A stretch of DNA of 64,000 nucleotides from Icerya purchasi (Eukaryota > Arthropoda > Insecta > Hemiptera > Monophlebidae): assembly GCA_039619475.1 (NCBI GenBank), contig CM077115.1, forward strand, positions 181,690,106 to 181,754,105, read 5' to 3'. The translations under genes and the position numbers were made by a program. This document shows, piece by piece, positions 22,641 to 35,499 of this stretch. The notes beneath the pieces were generated by a model. That model saw nothing but the letters and a program-made list of their open reading frames with translations, ran no database searches and had not been told where the DNA came from. How positions within the stretch are numbered: position 1 is the stretch's first letter; each line of letters opens with the position of its first letter.

Positions 22641-23609
22641 GCAGTGATATATTTCGTTAAATATTAGTACATTAAAAAAGAAAGCGAAAGATATGGAAAA
22701 AGAAACGAAACATGCGAAATAAAGTTTCGATATAAGGCCAGTTTTATGTTACGACTATGTGAAATAATTCTAAAAAAATAGTATAAATATTTGTTTGCAC
22801 GTCTTAAAATATTCTTCGTTTTGTTCTCTTTCATTTAGGAGTCATCGGATTCTCCAAAGTAAGCATGCAAACATAGTGGTCATTATGCCGAGCATACATC
22901 CGAATTACAGTCAAAAATCTACCAGAGCCCCCCCCCCCCCGCCCCAGGAATCCTACTCTCGTAGCGAGAGTAATAACGAAAAGGAAATATTTTGTTGCAC
23001 AAACTTGGAATTACATCTAAATCGGTTAAATTCGGTTGGACAACTTTACATCCAGACAACATGAAATCGGAGAATGAACGAGCGTCCTCATTCCTCAATC
23101 TATGCCCACTGATGAATTTTGCTTAATTAAAACTTTAGGCTTAAATCGGATTGACCAAAACTGGCTTATTGCTGATTCAAAACAAAAAAAAAAAAAAAAA
23201 AAAGCAAAAAAAAGCCGGTAAAAATCAATTACGACAGTGAAAAGGTGGAGAATAATTTAATCATTATAACAACTGACAAATAAAGAATTATAATCTTTGA
23301 ATGTCCAAAACTTACTAAAATTGAATAATAACCGAGCTAAAAAATACATTTTGAGGAATAATTCTCATTAATCATTTATTTATAATCATTGTGCTGGACC
23401 TATTTTTTAGTACATTGAAAAGTACGAACACCACTCTTTTTTTTCTTTATACCATTTACGATGATAAACAAAGAAAACCCGAATGAACAGTATACCATAA
23501 AACGGAGCATTAGAAAAAATTAGGGCTAACTTAATAGTAGCTACCGCTGCTGTCAAGGAAAAAAAGAAAAAAAGAAAAAAAACGAAGGCGAAAAAAATGA
23601 TTGTACCTG

Positions 23610-23643
<34 letters not shown>

Positions 23644-25480
23644 TATTGGGAGAGCTTTAGCCCAGCAAAATGGATATGAAACAGAGTAGAAACTATATTT
23701 TTATTTTATCGGTAATGGAATCAAGGAACACTTTTTTTCTGCTGAATTATACTGAGAATGTGCCGCACTGATTTACAAGGAGTTTTTTCAAAAGGATGAC
23801 GTAACTTAATACAGCATTCTCTACGAGATTTCAAGATTTTCAAAAACCCAATAAATCCGAAAATCGCAGCCATGCCGAACTGTTCCGTCCACGTGATACG
23901 TTTCATTCGCTTTCATTTTCTAATTTACTCAAAAATGTTAAAAGTCCATCGAAACTTATTTCGCAGTAAGTTTTCGCCTGGAATAATAATAAGCCAGATT
24001 GCCAATAGCCGTTATTGGTTTTAAAATAAAAATCATGATTATCAAGACTCTTAATTGCATGAATCATGAAACGGCACGAGATTTCTTCTAATAGCATACA
24101 CATTTATATGTTGCATGCATCTTGCCGAATTGTTTCTGTAATTTTGTGCAGTTATTACTTTTTTTTATTTGAAAGATTTTTCGGGGTAAATTTAATAAAT
24201 CCGCTGTTGTTTTCGTTTTCGTTTTTTTTTTTTTTTTTTTTTATTTTTCCCCATGTAAATAATTTGTGCGTCGAACAGGGGCGCAACCTGCGCGCGACCC
24301 ACGTTCAGGTTTTTTCGTATACAACATGTTAAATGTAGGTATAACTACTATTTAATCTGTTTCGTGATAATCGTAAAAGAGCAGGTTTTTCTCGATTTGG
24401 AGACAGTGGCAGCGAATGAAGAAAAATTATTTCTTTTCATTCGGTAGATAATAAAAAAAGAACGAAAAAAAACGTTGTTTACTTGGAAGGAAGTCGTAGA
24501 GAGTTCGTGTCTTCCATCGAACTTCCAGATGACATTTTTGAAGAGCCTTTAAGTCTGACTACAAGACAGAAAACAAAAAAAAAAAAATCAATCGGAAACG
24601 TAGAGTAAAAATTACGAATTCCGTAATTACAGTGACGACGATTAAAATGATTTTGAAAGAAAACGAATGCCATTTGAGAATTCCTGGTGTAAACAAATCG
24701 TCTAGGAATCTGCACAGCAATAACCACTACTGTAGATCGTTTAAACTTACGAGTGTGTCTTTCATAACAACACATTTCTGCTAACTGCAAAGGCTACATA
24801 TTTTTTAATGAATAATCTTCTTTCTGTTATTCACGTTTACACTTTATTTATATCGCACTTGTGTCCTCAGTGACACTAGTGATATTGTAATAAAAAATTA
24901 ATAAAATAACATGCAAATGTACACTAATAAGCAGCTCTATTCTGATACAAATTTTTGAAATAGTAACGTATGATTTCCAAGAGCTAATGGGTTTATTTCT
25001 GAAACTATCTTTTTTTGATGCGTACGGGAACTCAAAAGAAAACTCGTTTTCTCCGAACAATTTTCCAAAATAACTTTGCCTTCTTTTTTTTCTGTAATCA
25101 TCAGAGCGATATAATGAATAATGAAAGAACTGTTAATAAAATTTATTCGGTGAAGGCATGTAGTACAAAATGTATGCTTAAACATTGACGAATCGTAAAA
25201 ATTATCCACCCGAGTAGGTAGTAGAAAAAACCTTTTTTTATTATCAAAGTGCAATTCAGAACAACATTTTTTTTAAATATTCAATTTTTTTTTTGTTGTG
25301 GTGGAAGTTGTCGAGTTAGTCCTCCAATTCAATTTTTTTTCTAATGCACCGTGATATGACACAAAAAATATTTATTATCAGCACCACAGAGTCTGTCACA
25401 AAAATATCGCTATATCTGGGGATGTAATTTTGTTTTCTAAAAATTTTCAAATTTTGACCGGCTATTCGTCAAGCTAGCCC
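22641..25480. other. Unassigned AT-rich sequence
   Basis: Contains a C-run (about 22927-22940), an A-run (about 23182-23202), an (ATT)n microsatellite (23611-23643) and a T-run (24221-24241). Short frames on both strands (for example minus 23721-24103, two overlapping pieces) show no recognised domain. Confidence 0.45.
23611..23643. repeat. (ATT)n microsatellite
   Basis: About 11 ATT units following a purine-rich A/G tract. Confidence 0.95.
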
Positions 25481-25481
25481 C

Positions 25482-25531
25482 AGCTCAATTTAGCTCAATT
25501 TAGCTCAATTTAGCTCAATTTAGCTCAATTT
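25482..25531. repeat. Perfect decamer array, (AGCTCAATTT)5
   Basis: Five identical, gap-free copies of the 10-base unit AGCTCAATTT. Perfect identity suggests recent expansion. The unit is close to one DNA helical turn in length. Confidence 0.97.
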
Positions 25532-25842
25532 TCGCTAATAATACTCCTTGTTATATCGTGACAGAAAATTATACAATTCCTGTAGTTGAATTTAATTTTG
25601 AAATTCTACCACGGGCTAACTTGGCGCTGCAATATAATATTGTCACCATGAACGTAGGTATTGTGAAAACTGCTGTTTTTGTACGTTTATATAACATTTC
25701 GTTTGTCGCTCAAATTAAAATATTTTCTTTAATCAGTCGTTAATTTATCTCTCTCTATTAATAAAAAAAAGTAAGTTCGAAACAATTAAATGACGTAAAA
25801 TTGAAAATATTTTCGGTACCTAATTAGAGGAAGAAAATATTC

Positions 25843-26055
25843 CATCTTACTCATAGAAGGGAAAATTCAAGGTAAAAGAGGGCCAGAAAGAAGAAACACG
25901 GAATGGTTGGACAATATTAAGGACTGGACTGGACTGAAAAATCTCCATGAATTGATTAGAAAAGCGGAGAAGAAAGCGCTGTAGTGATAGCGATCATCGA
26001 CGCTCAGGGACTGAGTAAGCCACTCTTAAGAAGAAGAAGAAGAAGAAGAAGAAAT
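25843..26055 (+). pseudogene. Non-LTR retrotransposon C-terminal tail with (AAG)n 3' end
   Basis: One frame (from about 25843) reads LLIEGKIQGKRGPERRNTEW and then LDNIKDWTGLKNLHELIRKA to a stop at about 25982. This is the conserved C-terminus of a widespread arthropod endonuclease-RT LINE type. A short 3' tail follows and ends in (AAG)n at 26029-26053, a microsatellite tail of the kind left by target-primed insertion. The RT is gone, so it is severely 5' truncated. Confidence 0.75.
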
Positions 26056-28313
26056 TCGTCAACTGTCTGATTTAATTTTTTTGTTTTGTTTTGAAAATTA
26101 TTCCAATATTAGTCAGACAGCCAGAAATAACCCTAAAAATCAATCGAATAGCATTTGAAAATTATCATTCACCTCGTTGCTTTTTTAAGTTCAATCGACA
26201 CAACTGAATTCATAGCGAAATAAATGCATAAAATTATCCCCATGTCTGCTATTATCGTGAATTACAATTTACAAGAGTAATAACAGGAGTACAAATATTT
26301 ACTGTTTTTTGAAAGTTTAACAATTAGCCATACTTTCAGGGTGTAATCAGAGTGTGCAGCTCCCTCCCCCTCACTAGGTAACAAAAAAAAATTAAACCAA
26401 TTTGTTTTAAAAATTCAACAGAAAACATTGGTTTCTTCACATCGCTCCCGGCGTAAGAGAATGATGTTATTAATACTTGTTATTAAGAAAATTTCAGGAT
26501 CACTTTCCAAAGTGAAAGTCGCTTTCAATTCTAATGTACAATTCAAAATAAATCCGCTGATTTAGCCAATTTGAAGCTAAAGACATTATACATAAATATC
26601 CATTATTGCGGTTACACCGTAACGAAAATTACAGAAACATGCAACGTAGAGATAAAAATTCATCCGGAGAGAAGGAATGTTTCGTAATCGATTTTTTTTA
26701 CACCTTTTTTTTTTTTTTTTTTTTAATCCCGCTGGGAGATCACTTTGAATTGAAAGAAGTTTAAACTATTTTAGAACTTTTTCTTTCGAAAAAGTAGCAG
26801 TTATGAAGAAAGTTCAATTAGAATTCTTGTTCGGTACATTTAGATCGGATTTACACACTAAAATGGTTTGTATTTTTTTCTTTTTGACTTTTCCTCGGCT
26901 ACTATTCCGGTTCAATATTTATTTAGTAGCAAGGAGAACGGGATGGAAGGAAGAAGAAAAAAAGGAGGGTGATAAAAAGAGGAATAAGAAAAGTTTCAGA
27001 AAGCAGTTGTGTACCTTTCAATTAACGTTCACACGTCCGTTTCCGGAAGCTGAGTAAATTCGGTACGTTGTTCTCTCGCTTTCCGTGATTCTTTCTGCGA
27101 ACGAGATACGTTCGAATGAAGAGACTCGTCCGATTCGCCTTCGAACCCCGGCATAGCTTTCCGATTCGCTTTCGAACCGACTTATTTTCATTCGTTGTTT
27201 TTCTTGACTTTCCGTTATTTTTACTGTATTATTTAACGAACGAACCAGCGGCCACGTACGTAATCTGGAAAAATATTTTATTTACAGACTGACGAAGATG
27301 GATAAAGAAGAAATATTTTCTCCGCGATAAATTTCAACCCTTTTCTCTTTGGCTGTTTTCCTTTTCCCCCGTTTAATGCACCGAAAAATGTTCAATACTA
27401 TGGGTAGGGGGGGGGGGCAGCCGATTGATTAAATTCTTGAAGAGTAGTCTCGTTGGAAACGAATTGTTTAAGAACAACACGATTACGAAACTACCGCTGT
27501 TGAAAAGCCGCGTTGTTTGCTAATAGACTTTAAAAAGATATTGCCCGGCACACTTGGCAAACTTTAGCGGAAAAAAATATAAAAGTTAATATGAAATAGG
27601 TTGCTTTTTTGTTTTTGAAACGTTTTTTACTTATTGGACACGAAAGAACATTTTCAATGTCATGAAAAAAAAAAATTGCATGAATCGCATTATAACACAA
27701 CAAACGGCGCTGTGTAAAATAACATGATTGGCCGCAGTAGTTCTAATAAGCAACGAACTGGGTAAATTTTGTTCTATTTAAATTTTGGAACATTTTTTGA
27801 TTCGAAAATCGTAGAAAATTTTATACAATAAAATTTGACGCGTAGATTCGAAAGGAAATAGAAGACAGCTGAAAGAGTACCAATAGTATTATAAAAATCG
27901 GAAAAATCAAAAGAGAATCGGTTCGTTGAAAGGAGAAGAGCATCCGAATATGTGTAAATGAAGAAGCGAAAAATAACAGAGAAAAAAACAACAGAAAACG
28001 ATCAATAGTTAGAGATTAGACAATGTTACAAGATTCGTCGAGGAATTGGAGCACCGGGGAAGAGGGGGAAGAGATGACTGAACTAAATGGAATCTGACTA
28101 CTGGATAGAGGAACTGGTGAACCAAATCAGGGTAATTTTCAAAATGAATGAACAACTGGTGTTCGCTTACGAGATCGTGTGGCCAGGTATTACATATTTC
28201 CAATCCGTGAAATCTCGGTTCCTGAATTACCAAATTTCAATGATAATTAATTAATAATAACGACCAGTTTATTTGTTTTTAATATCCGGCTTTTTTTTTC
28301 TTCTTTTTTCTCG
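26056..28313. other. Unassigned AT-rich sequence
   Basis: Homopolymer tracts (T at about 26704-26724, G at about 27407-27417) and purine-rich stretches (26930-27000, 27840-28100). Minus-strand frame 28009-28233 has no recognised motif. Confidence 0.45.
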
Positions 28314-28336
28314 TACACACACACACACACACACAC
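28314..28336. repeat. (AC)n microsatellite
   Basis: About 11 AC units. Confidence 0.9.
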
Positions 28337-28389
28337 TCAGGACCGACGAAAAAAACGAATGTCGTGGAATCGCGGTAAGTTGAACAAAC

Positions 28390-28465
28390 TCTCTTTTGAT
28401 GATGGCCAGTGTAAGCTGGTCGAAACGTTAAGCGAATAAATATCTTTTTAAAACACAGTTGTTTT
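28390..28465 (+). ncRNA. Hammerhead-like ribozyme motif, Penelope-type 3' sequence (degenerate)
   Basis: TTGATGA (28396-28402) is followed by a perfect-length stem GGCCAG (28404-28409) / CTGGTC (28416-28421) around a 6-base loop and then GAAAC (28422-28426). This is the core order of a hammerhead ribozyme (CUGANGA, stem II, GAAA). The first C of the core is T here, so activity is doubtful. The following CGTTAAGCGAATAAATATC resembles tails of Penelope-like retroelements, a group known to carry hammerhead motifs. No Penelope RT or GIY-YIG domain was found in the window. Confidence 0.55.
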
Positions 28466-31400
28466 CGACAATTATTTATCATGAGTAATCACTGTGAAAG
28501 CTTTAAATATATTTAATGATGAAGTACGTTGTTTACAGACAAACAGTGTTGTCGCAACTGTAATTTATTAAAATGGAGTGGGGAAAAAGAACAAAAAAAA
28601 AATAATAATAATAATAATAAAACATGTTGAACATTATTGGTAAATAAAGAAATTGAATTAAATAGTTTTCCGATAACAAACTGGTTAAATGAATTTCATT
28701 TCTCGTAGATAAAATACGAGTAAGGTTTTGTTAGCTCGTGAATACGAAGATCTGAATTTGTCTTCTTTTTCTTCTTCAAATTTGGCCATTTATCGAGGAG
28801 CGCCTGACCCCTTTTACTTTTCGCTTTTGTTCGTTTAGGATTTTTTTTTTCTTTCATCTGCCCATTTCTTTCCTCTCCTTTCTGATTTCTCTTCGAAGCC
28901 TTCGAGTTCTTTTAACGCTCTTAAACCGTTTTTTTTTTTCAAATGTCTACTAATTTTGAATTCATCTTGATCTCTTTTCCGTGTTTAAAAATGAATTCGT
29001 TTTTAATTTATCAAAGTGTTTCGAAAGACGATCCGCTATCATCCACCGTATCGATACATAGAACTGCTTATTTGTTTTACGGTATTTCGCGTGAGATTGA
29101 CTTATCCGTTTGATTTTACATGATTAACTTTTCTACTTCGAACGTAATCGGGTGGGGTGCAGCCCTTAAAAAGACCATTATTTCGAATATTTTCGAGAAT
29201 ATAAGCGAGACTGCGCGGCGCACCAAAGACAACCCCGGAATAGGAAGAGTGAAAATAGAATTACCGGTCGAGATATAGGAGGACGAGAATAAACTCGGCG
29301 GAAACCAACAATAGTAACCGGTGATATCTAGGAGCGAAAACGAAGTACGAGAATCAAAAGACAAAACACGAACGACTGCTCGAAACGCAATAATAATAAT
29401 AATAAAGCTAGCCGAGGAGACAGCGCATCGCGGAATGAGAAATTAACGTCACTCGAGTTCTCGGCGGCAGCGCTTACTTCTTACTCGGACTAATTAATTT
29501 ACAAAAATAAAACTAATTAAAAATCGACCGTTATCGGACTACTTTTTCCATAAAGTTCTTCGACCGGTCTAATTTGAAACTTTCTTTCTCTTTTTCGGTC
29601 GACCAAGATTTTTTTTTTTTTTTTTTTACTATATAGTTTTTCCTGGCTCCTTCTCTGTAAAAGTTCAATTTATTATTGCCTCTATATCGCTAATTGACCT
29701 TGATTTTACATTATAATACGTTTTTCGTGTTCTCATTTTAATTGCTTATCCAGGGGTCGCCTTATTTTTCAGTTATATTCGAATCTTTATTAATTTGCCG
29801 CGAAGTTTCAGACTTTTAAATCGTCATATGCATTTTGAATGATGAAAAAGATTACCAAAAGAAAAAAGTTAAAGCTGTCAAAATTCTGGTGTAATATTCA
29901 AGTTGTATTTATTCGTATCATCCACTAGTCCTTTTTTTCTCGAATTTCTTCCAACACACGTCCGAGCTATAATCCGGAAATTTCCAATTTAACTTTCCGA
30001 TAGATGTATTGTGGGGCATTAGCCGATTTATCGGTTACATCAAATTCTCGGCAATCTCCATCATTGACCGATATACCATTCTCTGGCACATTTATTCCGA
30101 TGCGCACCGAAAACTTCAGTCATCGGATTTGCCGAAGTTCGATGACGTATTTTGCATTTTTAACTGTTTTTTTCTTATTTGAAAACTCGAGAAACTGATA
30201 GCGTGTTAATTACGCGTATTTTGAGAGCGTGAACAGAGATTTGTGACGTCAGGATGTTTGGAGAGAATATTTAAAAGCAGAACTGCACTACTTCCATCGA
30301 AGACCGAGACGCAGTTTTTCACCGTCATTCAGATGTGTTTTCGCAAAGTTTCGATAGCTAATCTAATGGTACCACCATATTTTGGAAGCCATGCAGGTTA
30401 CCGGAGAAAAGCGTTTGGAGTGTGCTTTTTCATCGTCTATCTGTATACAGCAGCCGTTTGCAAAAAAAAAGTACTAACAAAATATCGAAACTACCTGCCT
30501 GGTCAGTATATTAACATCGATTCCAGACATACCTATTTATCACTTCGTTGCTAAGAAAGCTTTTTATTTAAAAAGCTCCTATTCAAAATTAACTTTTCAA
30601 ACCGTCGTCGACTAACTGAAACGATATATCACCGAGAGACAGATAGCTAATTTCAGCTGCTCCGCAATCGACTGAAGCCCATGTTTGTTGCACCGGAGCA
30701 CGTTGCAGTGCGCACGCACCACAGTCGCTCTTTGTGAATTATTACTTGCCGGTGTGTGCCGTATGGAGAACTCGCTGGAACGAGGATACGACTCAACTCG
30801 GTCGCATTGTTTACACTAAACCGGCTAGCCCCGGTGATAATTATGGTAATGAGTAAACTGATGTTCGCCAAAGCGAGAGCTGTTTTTACCTGCGTTACGA
30901 AAACAACAAGTACAAAGTCATCGAACAATTACACCGCGCCCGGTAGACGGCCGAGCGGAGGTCTCTTTGTCATCGGTCATCTGGGGAGACAGTTCTTTTT
31001 TATTTGTAGTTCACTGAGAGAACAACATTATCCGCCGCAGGAGAGACGTAAGCGGTCGTTGATAATATTTTAAATTAGGCGTGAAAATCGGCCGATTTAA
31101 AATAATCGGCAAAACGAGTCGATTCCCGAAAATTTTTCGAAGTGAAAAAAGCAAATAAGCACGCGCTGAAATATGTAATGGAAACAAGTGCATAAATCAT
31201 CTTGCCCCGTACGCAGTTGAACGAATATGAACATCGGACGATGTTTATCGATATCGAAACTGACGAACTAATACGGACTAATATTGAACTAAATTCCAGC
31301 ACGGCAGAAAGCAAATACCGATGCCGTGAACGGCGGAGCTTCAGGTCAATAGAAGAGTTATATATTATAACCGGTCGTCGAAAGGGGGCTGTAAATTAAT

Positions 31401-32578
31401 AAATAAATATAGGGACGAGAAAAAAGAAAGGTCGCTGAATATGAGCGATATACGAACGGGGGGGGGAGGATCAACCGGTTTCCATACTTGAACGTAAGTA
31501 GGTCGATGATGGGTTCCTGCGGTATTTTAGCGGACAAAACTGTCACTCTGTTAAATGACCAGTATGTATTGTTAATTTGACGCGAATGCTAATATCAATG
31601 GCTCTATGTTAAGAATAATCAAAGAATCGAAATTGAAATCTAGGACTTCTAATGAATCAGACGAAAAAAAAAAAAAAAATTTGCAAATGAGTAAAATCGA
31701 ACTAAATAGTACACAGAAAAAAACGACATGATCACGCGTTTACCGAGCGGTCAGCTGATACGTTTCAAAACTTAACCCCATTTGTAAGAGAATTGTTGAA
31801 AAATCGAAAAACAAAAAAAACTTTCTAAAAATAAATTTTCTATTCTGTTTCGAACTTTAATCACCCGTGCCCGTTGTATTTTGTGTAGTAGCGTAATTTT
31901 GTTTCACTGAAAGATTCGGTTAATCGCAAGAAATGAAGAAAATTCAGGCTAGTCGAATATTAATTCTTCAACTTGTAATAACCGGTTATTATTAGAGAAC
32001 TGTAAATCCGAGGGTTTACGCTATGCGATTAAAACTTATCGACTTACAAGTTAAAATTTGAATAATTCAAAACTTTACCCTTCACGCTGATGTTATTAGT
32101 ACTCTATAATGCTTCATACTATCTCCTGCGTCGTAGGAAATATGTACATATATATTAATCTCCGGAAACTTTAATAAATCTAAAATTAAAAAAAAAAAAA
32201 GCAAAAAATATCGTACACCGCAAATATCGGTTAATCCGAAACGGCGGTTTTAACTAAATCTATTAAAGTTTCCTCGTAGTTATATTTTCGTTGTTTTATT
32301 TACTTTCCACCTTCGCTACTTCCGATAAGTAGACTGTAAATGTGAGAGCAGTTTGCGGGTTTTTGAACAGTTTTGGCTTTACAATATATACCTGAGACGG
32401 GAAAAATTGTCTACTACTAGGAAAACAATTTACGGTGTAGACAGTGTTTTAACATTTTTAAAAAATTTAAATAAATTGAACGGATGTGTAAAAGTAGTAT
32501 ACCAAGTACGACTACCGTTGGAATAATTGAAGTAAATCCTAAAATATCGAAAACCCCGAATACCGGTTGCTTAAGGAT
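28466..32578. other. Unassigned sequence with a modest CpG-rich part
   Basis: 28740-28930 is pyrimidine-rich; 30640-31400 is richer in CG than its surroundings but has no clear gene. Frames such as 30243-30554 and 30756-31073 look random. Includes a G-run at about 31459-31467. Confidence 0.45.
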
Positions 32579-33960
32579 GTTTTTTTTTTTTTTTTTTTTA
32601 AATAAATAATTTGTGGGTCTCACTGGTTATGCCCGTTGCGTGAGTGCCCAACACTCTTATTATCGTTTATTCTAGTAAACAAAATTAATCATTCTTACTA
32701 CCTAAATCGAACGTATTAAACCAAAAAATAAAAATAAAATATATCAATCGACGCATATATATATATATAGCACAATAATACACCCATACACAGCGGCCGC
32801 TCACATATTAGACGTCGCATACATTAATATGTACAGGAAAGAAAAAGAAAGGAATCTGGTAAATAGATGGTCTAAAAGAGCCCTGAAAAATGCAGAAATA
32901 ATAATAAAGGGAAAAGTGGATGCAGCAAAATTCCTTAATCTTTGCACCATTCTTTCAACCACTCCCTCACTTCCATCTTTCACACAACTATTTTTTTTTC
33001 CGTTTATTATGTGACCTGGCATAGTACTCATTAATTTAATTAAATCCGAATCATCTGTATTGTCGATTCGTAGATTTACCCCTCTAAGATGAAACAGGTA
33101 TTACTTTGATTCCTTGTTAATCGAGTTTTTGGTCTGAAAGGCAACTTTACGTTATTGCATTTAAATTCAAGGAGTCTGTAATAATAAATAATAGTGCATT
33201 TCGGGAGACATTTCATTATTTTCCTTCCACCAGGTTGATGTAGTATCACTCCGCTTCAAATGGGGTAGTATAAATTTCAAACACCTTTTCTGAATTTTAC
33301 CTATTTTATTGATTTATGCTTTTCTTAGCCTCACCCCATATTTGGATCCCATATAAAATTCTAGACATTATTAATGCATTAAAGTATATCCGTAACGTCT
33401 CATATGAAAGAACCGTCTTCAGTTTATATAACGCTGGATTTGACTGTCTTATTTTTGAATTTAAGTTTTGTATGTGATTTTTTCAGTTCAATGATTTATC
33501 GATATATATATATTGCTAGATATTTAAAATCTATTACATTCACTCTAGAGGTGGACATGAACATGGGTGAGTGATTTTATTTCCGTAAAGTTCATGTAAG
33601 CATTCATTATTATGTATACTGATTCGCGGGTTATGTTTAGAGATATTGCGAATATGGAGTAGTTTTGATTTATTTACATTTATACATAATCTCCTGTCAT
33701 GCGCCCATTTACTGAGATTATCGACATCCTGTTGCAGTAATTTTTCCGCCATCTCTAGATTTTTATGTTCAATTAATAATGCGATGTCATCGGCAAATAC
33801 ATAAACCTTTGCATTTTTGATATGCTTATATAATGAGTTCGTGTATATAAGAAATAGAATAGGAGTCAGTATTGTACCCTAAAAGCCTTTTTTATATAAC
33901 TATTATACATGCGGCTTTCTGGTATTGATGTTTGGCTTCGAAAATTATTAATGGAATATA
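32579..33960 (-). pseudogene. Non-LTR retrotransposon, RT palm to poly(A) (antisense copy of a two-copy family)
   Basis: On the minus strand the element begins near 33960 with a broken RT motif B (GTILTPILFLIYTNSL), then YVFADDIALL (about 33775-33803, intact catalytic box) and LLQQDVDNLSKWAHDRRLCI (33650-33740). Degraded thumb and C-terminal sequence follows, then a 3' end GTTGGGCACTCACGCAACGG and a poly(A), seen as T at 32580-32599. The same protein blocks and 3' end occur on the plus strand at 43515-44765, including the shared segment GAAAGAATGGTGCAAAGA. 5' truncated and full of stops. Confidence 0.8.
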
Positions 33961-35220
33961 GATGACACGAAGCATAATCAAACGTTCCATACGAGAAATA
34001 TTAAGAAAAAAGATAAATTTCCTCTCAAACTTGTAGAATTAAATAACAGTATATATTCGCAATAAAATATATATATATATATATATACATATATATTAGA
34101 AAACAAAATTGAGCTAGCCATAATGAATGAGAACCGCTGGCTTTTCCGTTTATTTCACATTTTAAGACAGGAGCGTCAGCTGACTAGGTGGAAGCATGAT
34201 ATTAATAAATCCTTTTGTAATAAAAGTGTTCAAAGACCAGCTGCAGATAGAATGAAATAAGGTTACAAGGAACCTTTAAAAATTCTCAGAAATTCAAATT
34301 TTGCTAAGTTGCTCTCCCAATTATGTTCACCATCAAATGTTTAATTTTTCATTCGTTTCACATTTTTTTCGTTTATTAGTTATTAGCGCAGGGAAAATAT
34401 AATTTCTCGTACGTGTTAAGCACCCCACGGTATGTTAAAAAAAAAAAAAAAAGGAGCCCTGAAATTAAAAAAATAAAAATAAAACCAACTTTTAACACGA
34501 GAACCCCGAAAAAATAAATGACTAATAATAACAAACATATAATGAAAATACAATTAACGGGGTAAGGAAAGACGGTTTAAGAGTAGATAAAAATGAAAGA
34601 AATAACGCAAAAAAACTTTACGCGAAATGACGGGAAAAAAAATGAACAACAATCGAGAATTACAGTCATTATTAGTGGGGGTTAAAAAAAGCCTCATTAA
34701 ACTGCTTCGGTGGAACTTTTTTTCCGGCAGCGTTGTACCCATATTTTACACATTTCTCTCTGCCAAATGCGATACCAGATAAATTCTAGCTAGTATTCAT
34801 TAATGGGCGAAACTATCAATTTGCAAAACCTAAAAGAAGCAACTTTCGAAGCCCTTTATTTTAAATAATTTCTAGAAATATTATCCACAAATAGCAGAAA
34901 TATATCAACAAAGTTAAAATTTAACCAACACGTAGTCACGAACTATACATCCACGGCATAAACTGGGGTCAAACGCAAAAATAACCAAAAAGACTAGAAA
35001 AATAGAAAAATCGATATCTAAAAGTAATAGTAAAGTCGATAATCGTAATGAAAAGATAAAACGGTTACAAAGCGAATATCGAAACAGATAATAACATAAT
35101 GCGAGATGTAAAAAAAAATATTACTATTTAAAGTACTTCTTGGTACTATTATTCATCCTTATATTTATTGATGTGATATACTTCAGCATGACTTAGTAAA
35201 TTAGGATTATTATTTTAATA
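33961..35220. other. Unassigned AT-rich sequence
   Basis: Contains a (TA)n tract at about 34067-34095 and an A-run at about 34438-34452. Minus-strand frame 34554-34742 has no recognised motif. Confidence 0.45.
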
Positions 35221-35224
35221 TATA

Positions 35225-35335
35225 TTTTGGCTGCTTGGTAGCTCCTAATAGTTAAGGCGCTTGGCAACCAAATCAAAAGCGTCAACGATCGGATCTAATT
35301 CGCTCCCGGGTTTATAATCTGAATCTGAATATTCG
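35225..35335 (+). mobile_element. tRNA-derived SINE candidate (degenerate)
   Basis: TAGCTCCTAATAGTTAAGG (35239-35257) resembles a tRNA A box, and the following GCGCTTGGCAACCAAATC is typical of insect tRNA-derived SINE heads. The B box is poor (CGGGTTTATAATC, about 35307-35319). No intact cloverleaf. Confidence 0.4.
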
Positions 35336-35499
35336 TTATACCAGAGAAATCTGTGGGCAGGTGAAGGGGGATAATTCAAAAGCAGTAGAAAGGACCCAGT
35401 CTCAAAATTCCCTTCAGAGATCCATTAGACCTTTAAGTATGAAAAGCTTTTAACTTCACAATTGCCAATGCCCTCCTGTCAATATAGGACTTGTTTGCT

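Noticed and set aside
25482..25531. CRISPR-like array
   Set aside because: Direct repeats have no spacers and are 10 bp; this is a minisatellite in eukaryotic DNA.
28009..28233. 74-codon minus frame as a PY LINE piece
   Set aside because: T/C-rich on the minus strand like the PY family but none of the family's conserved blocks could be found.
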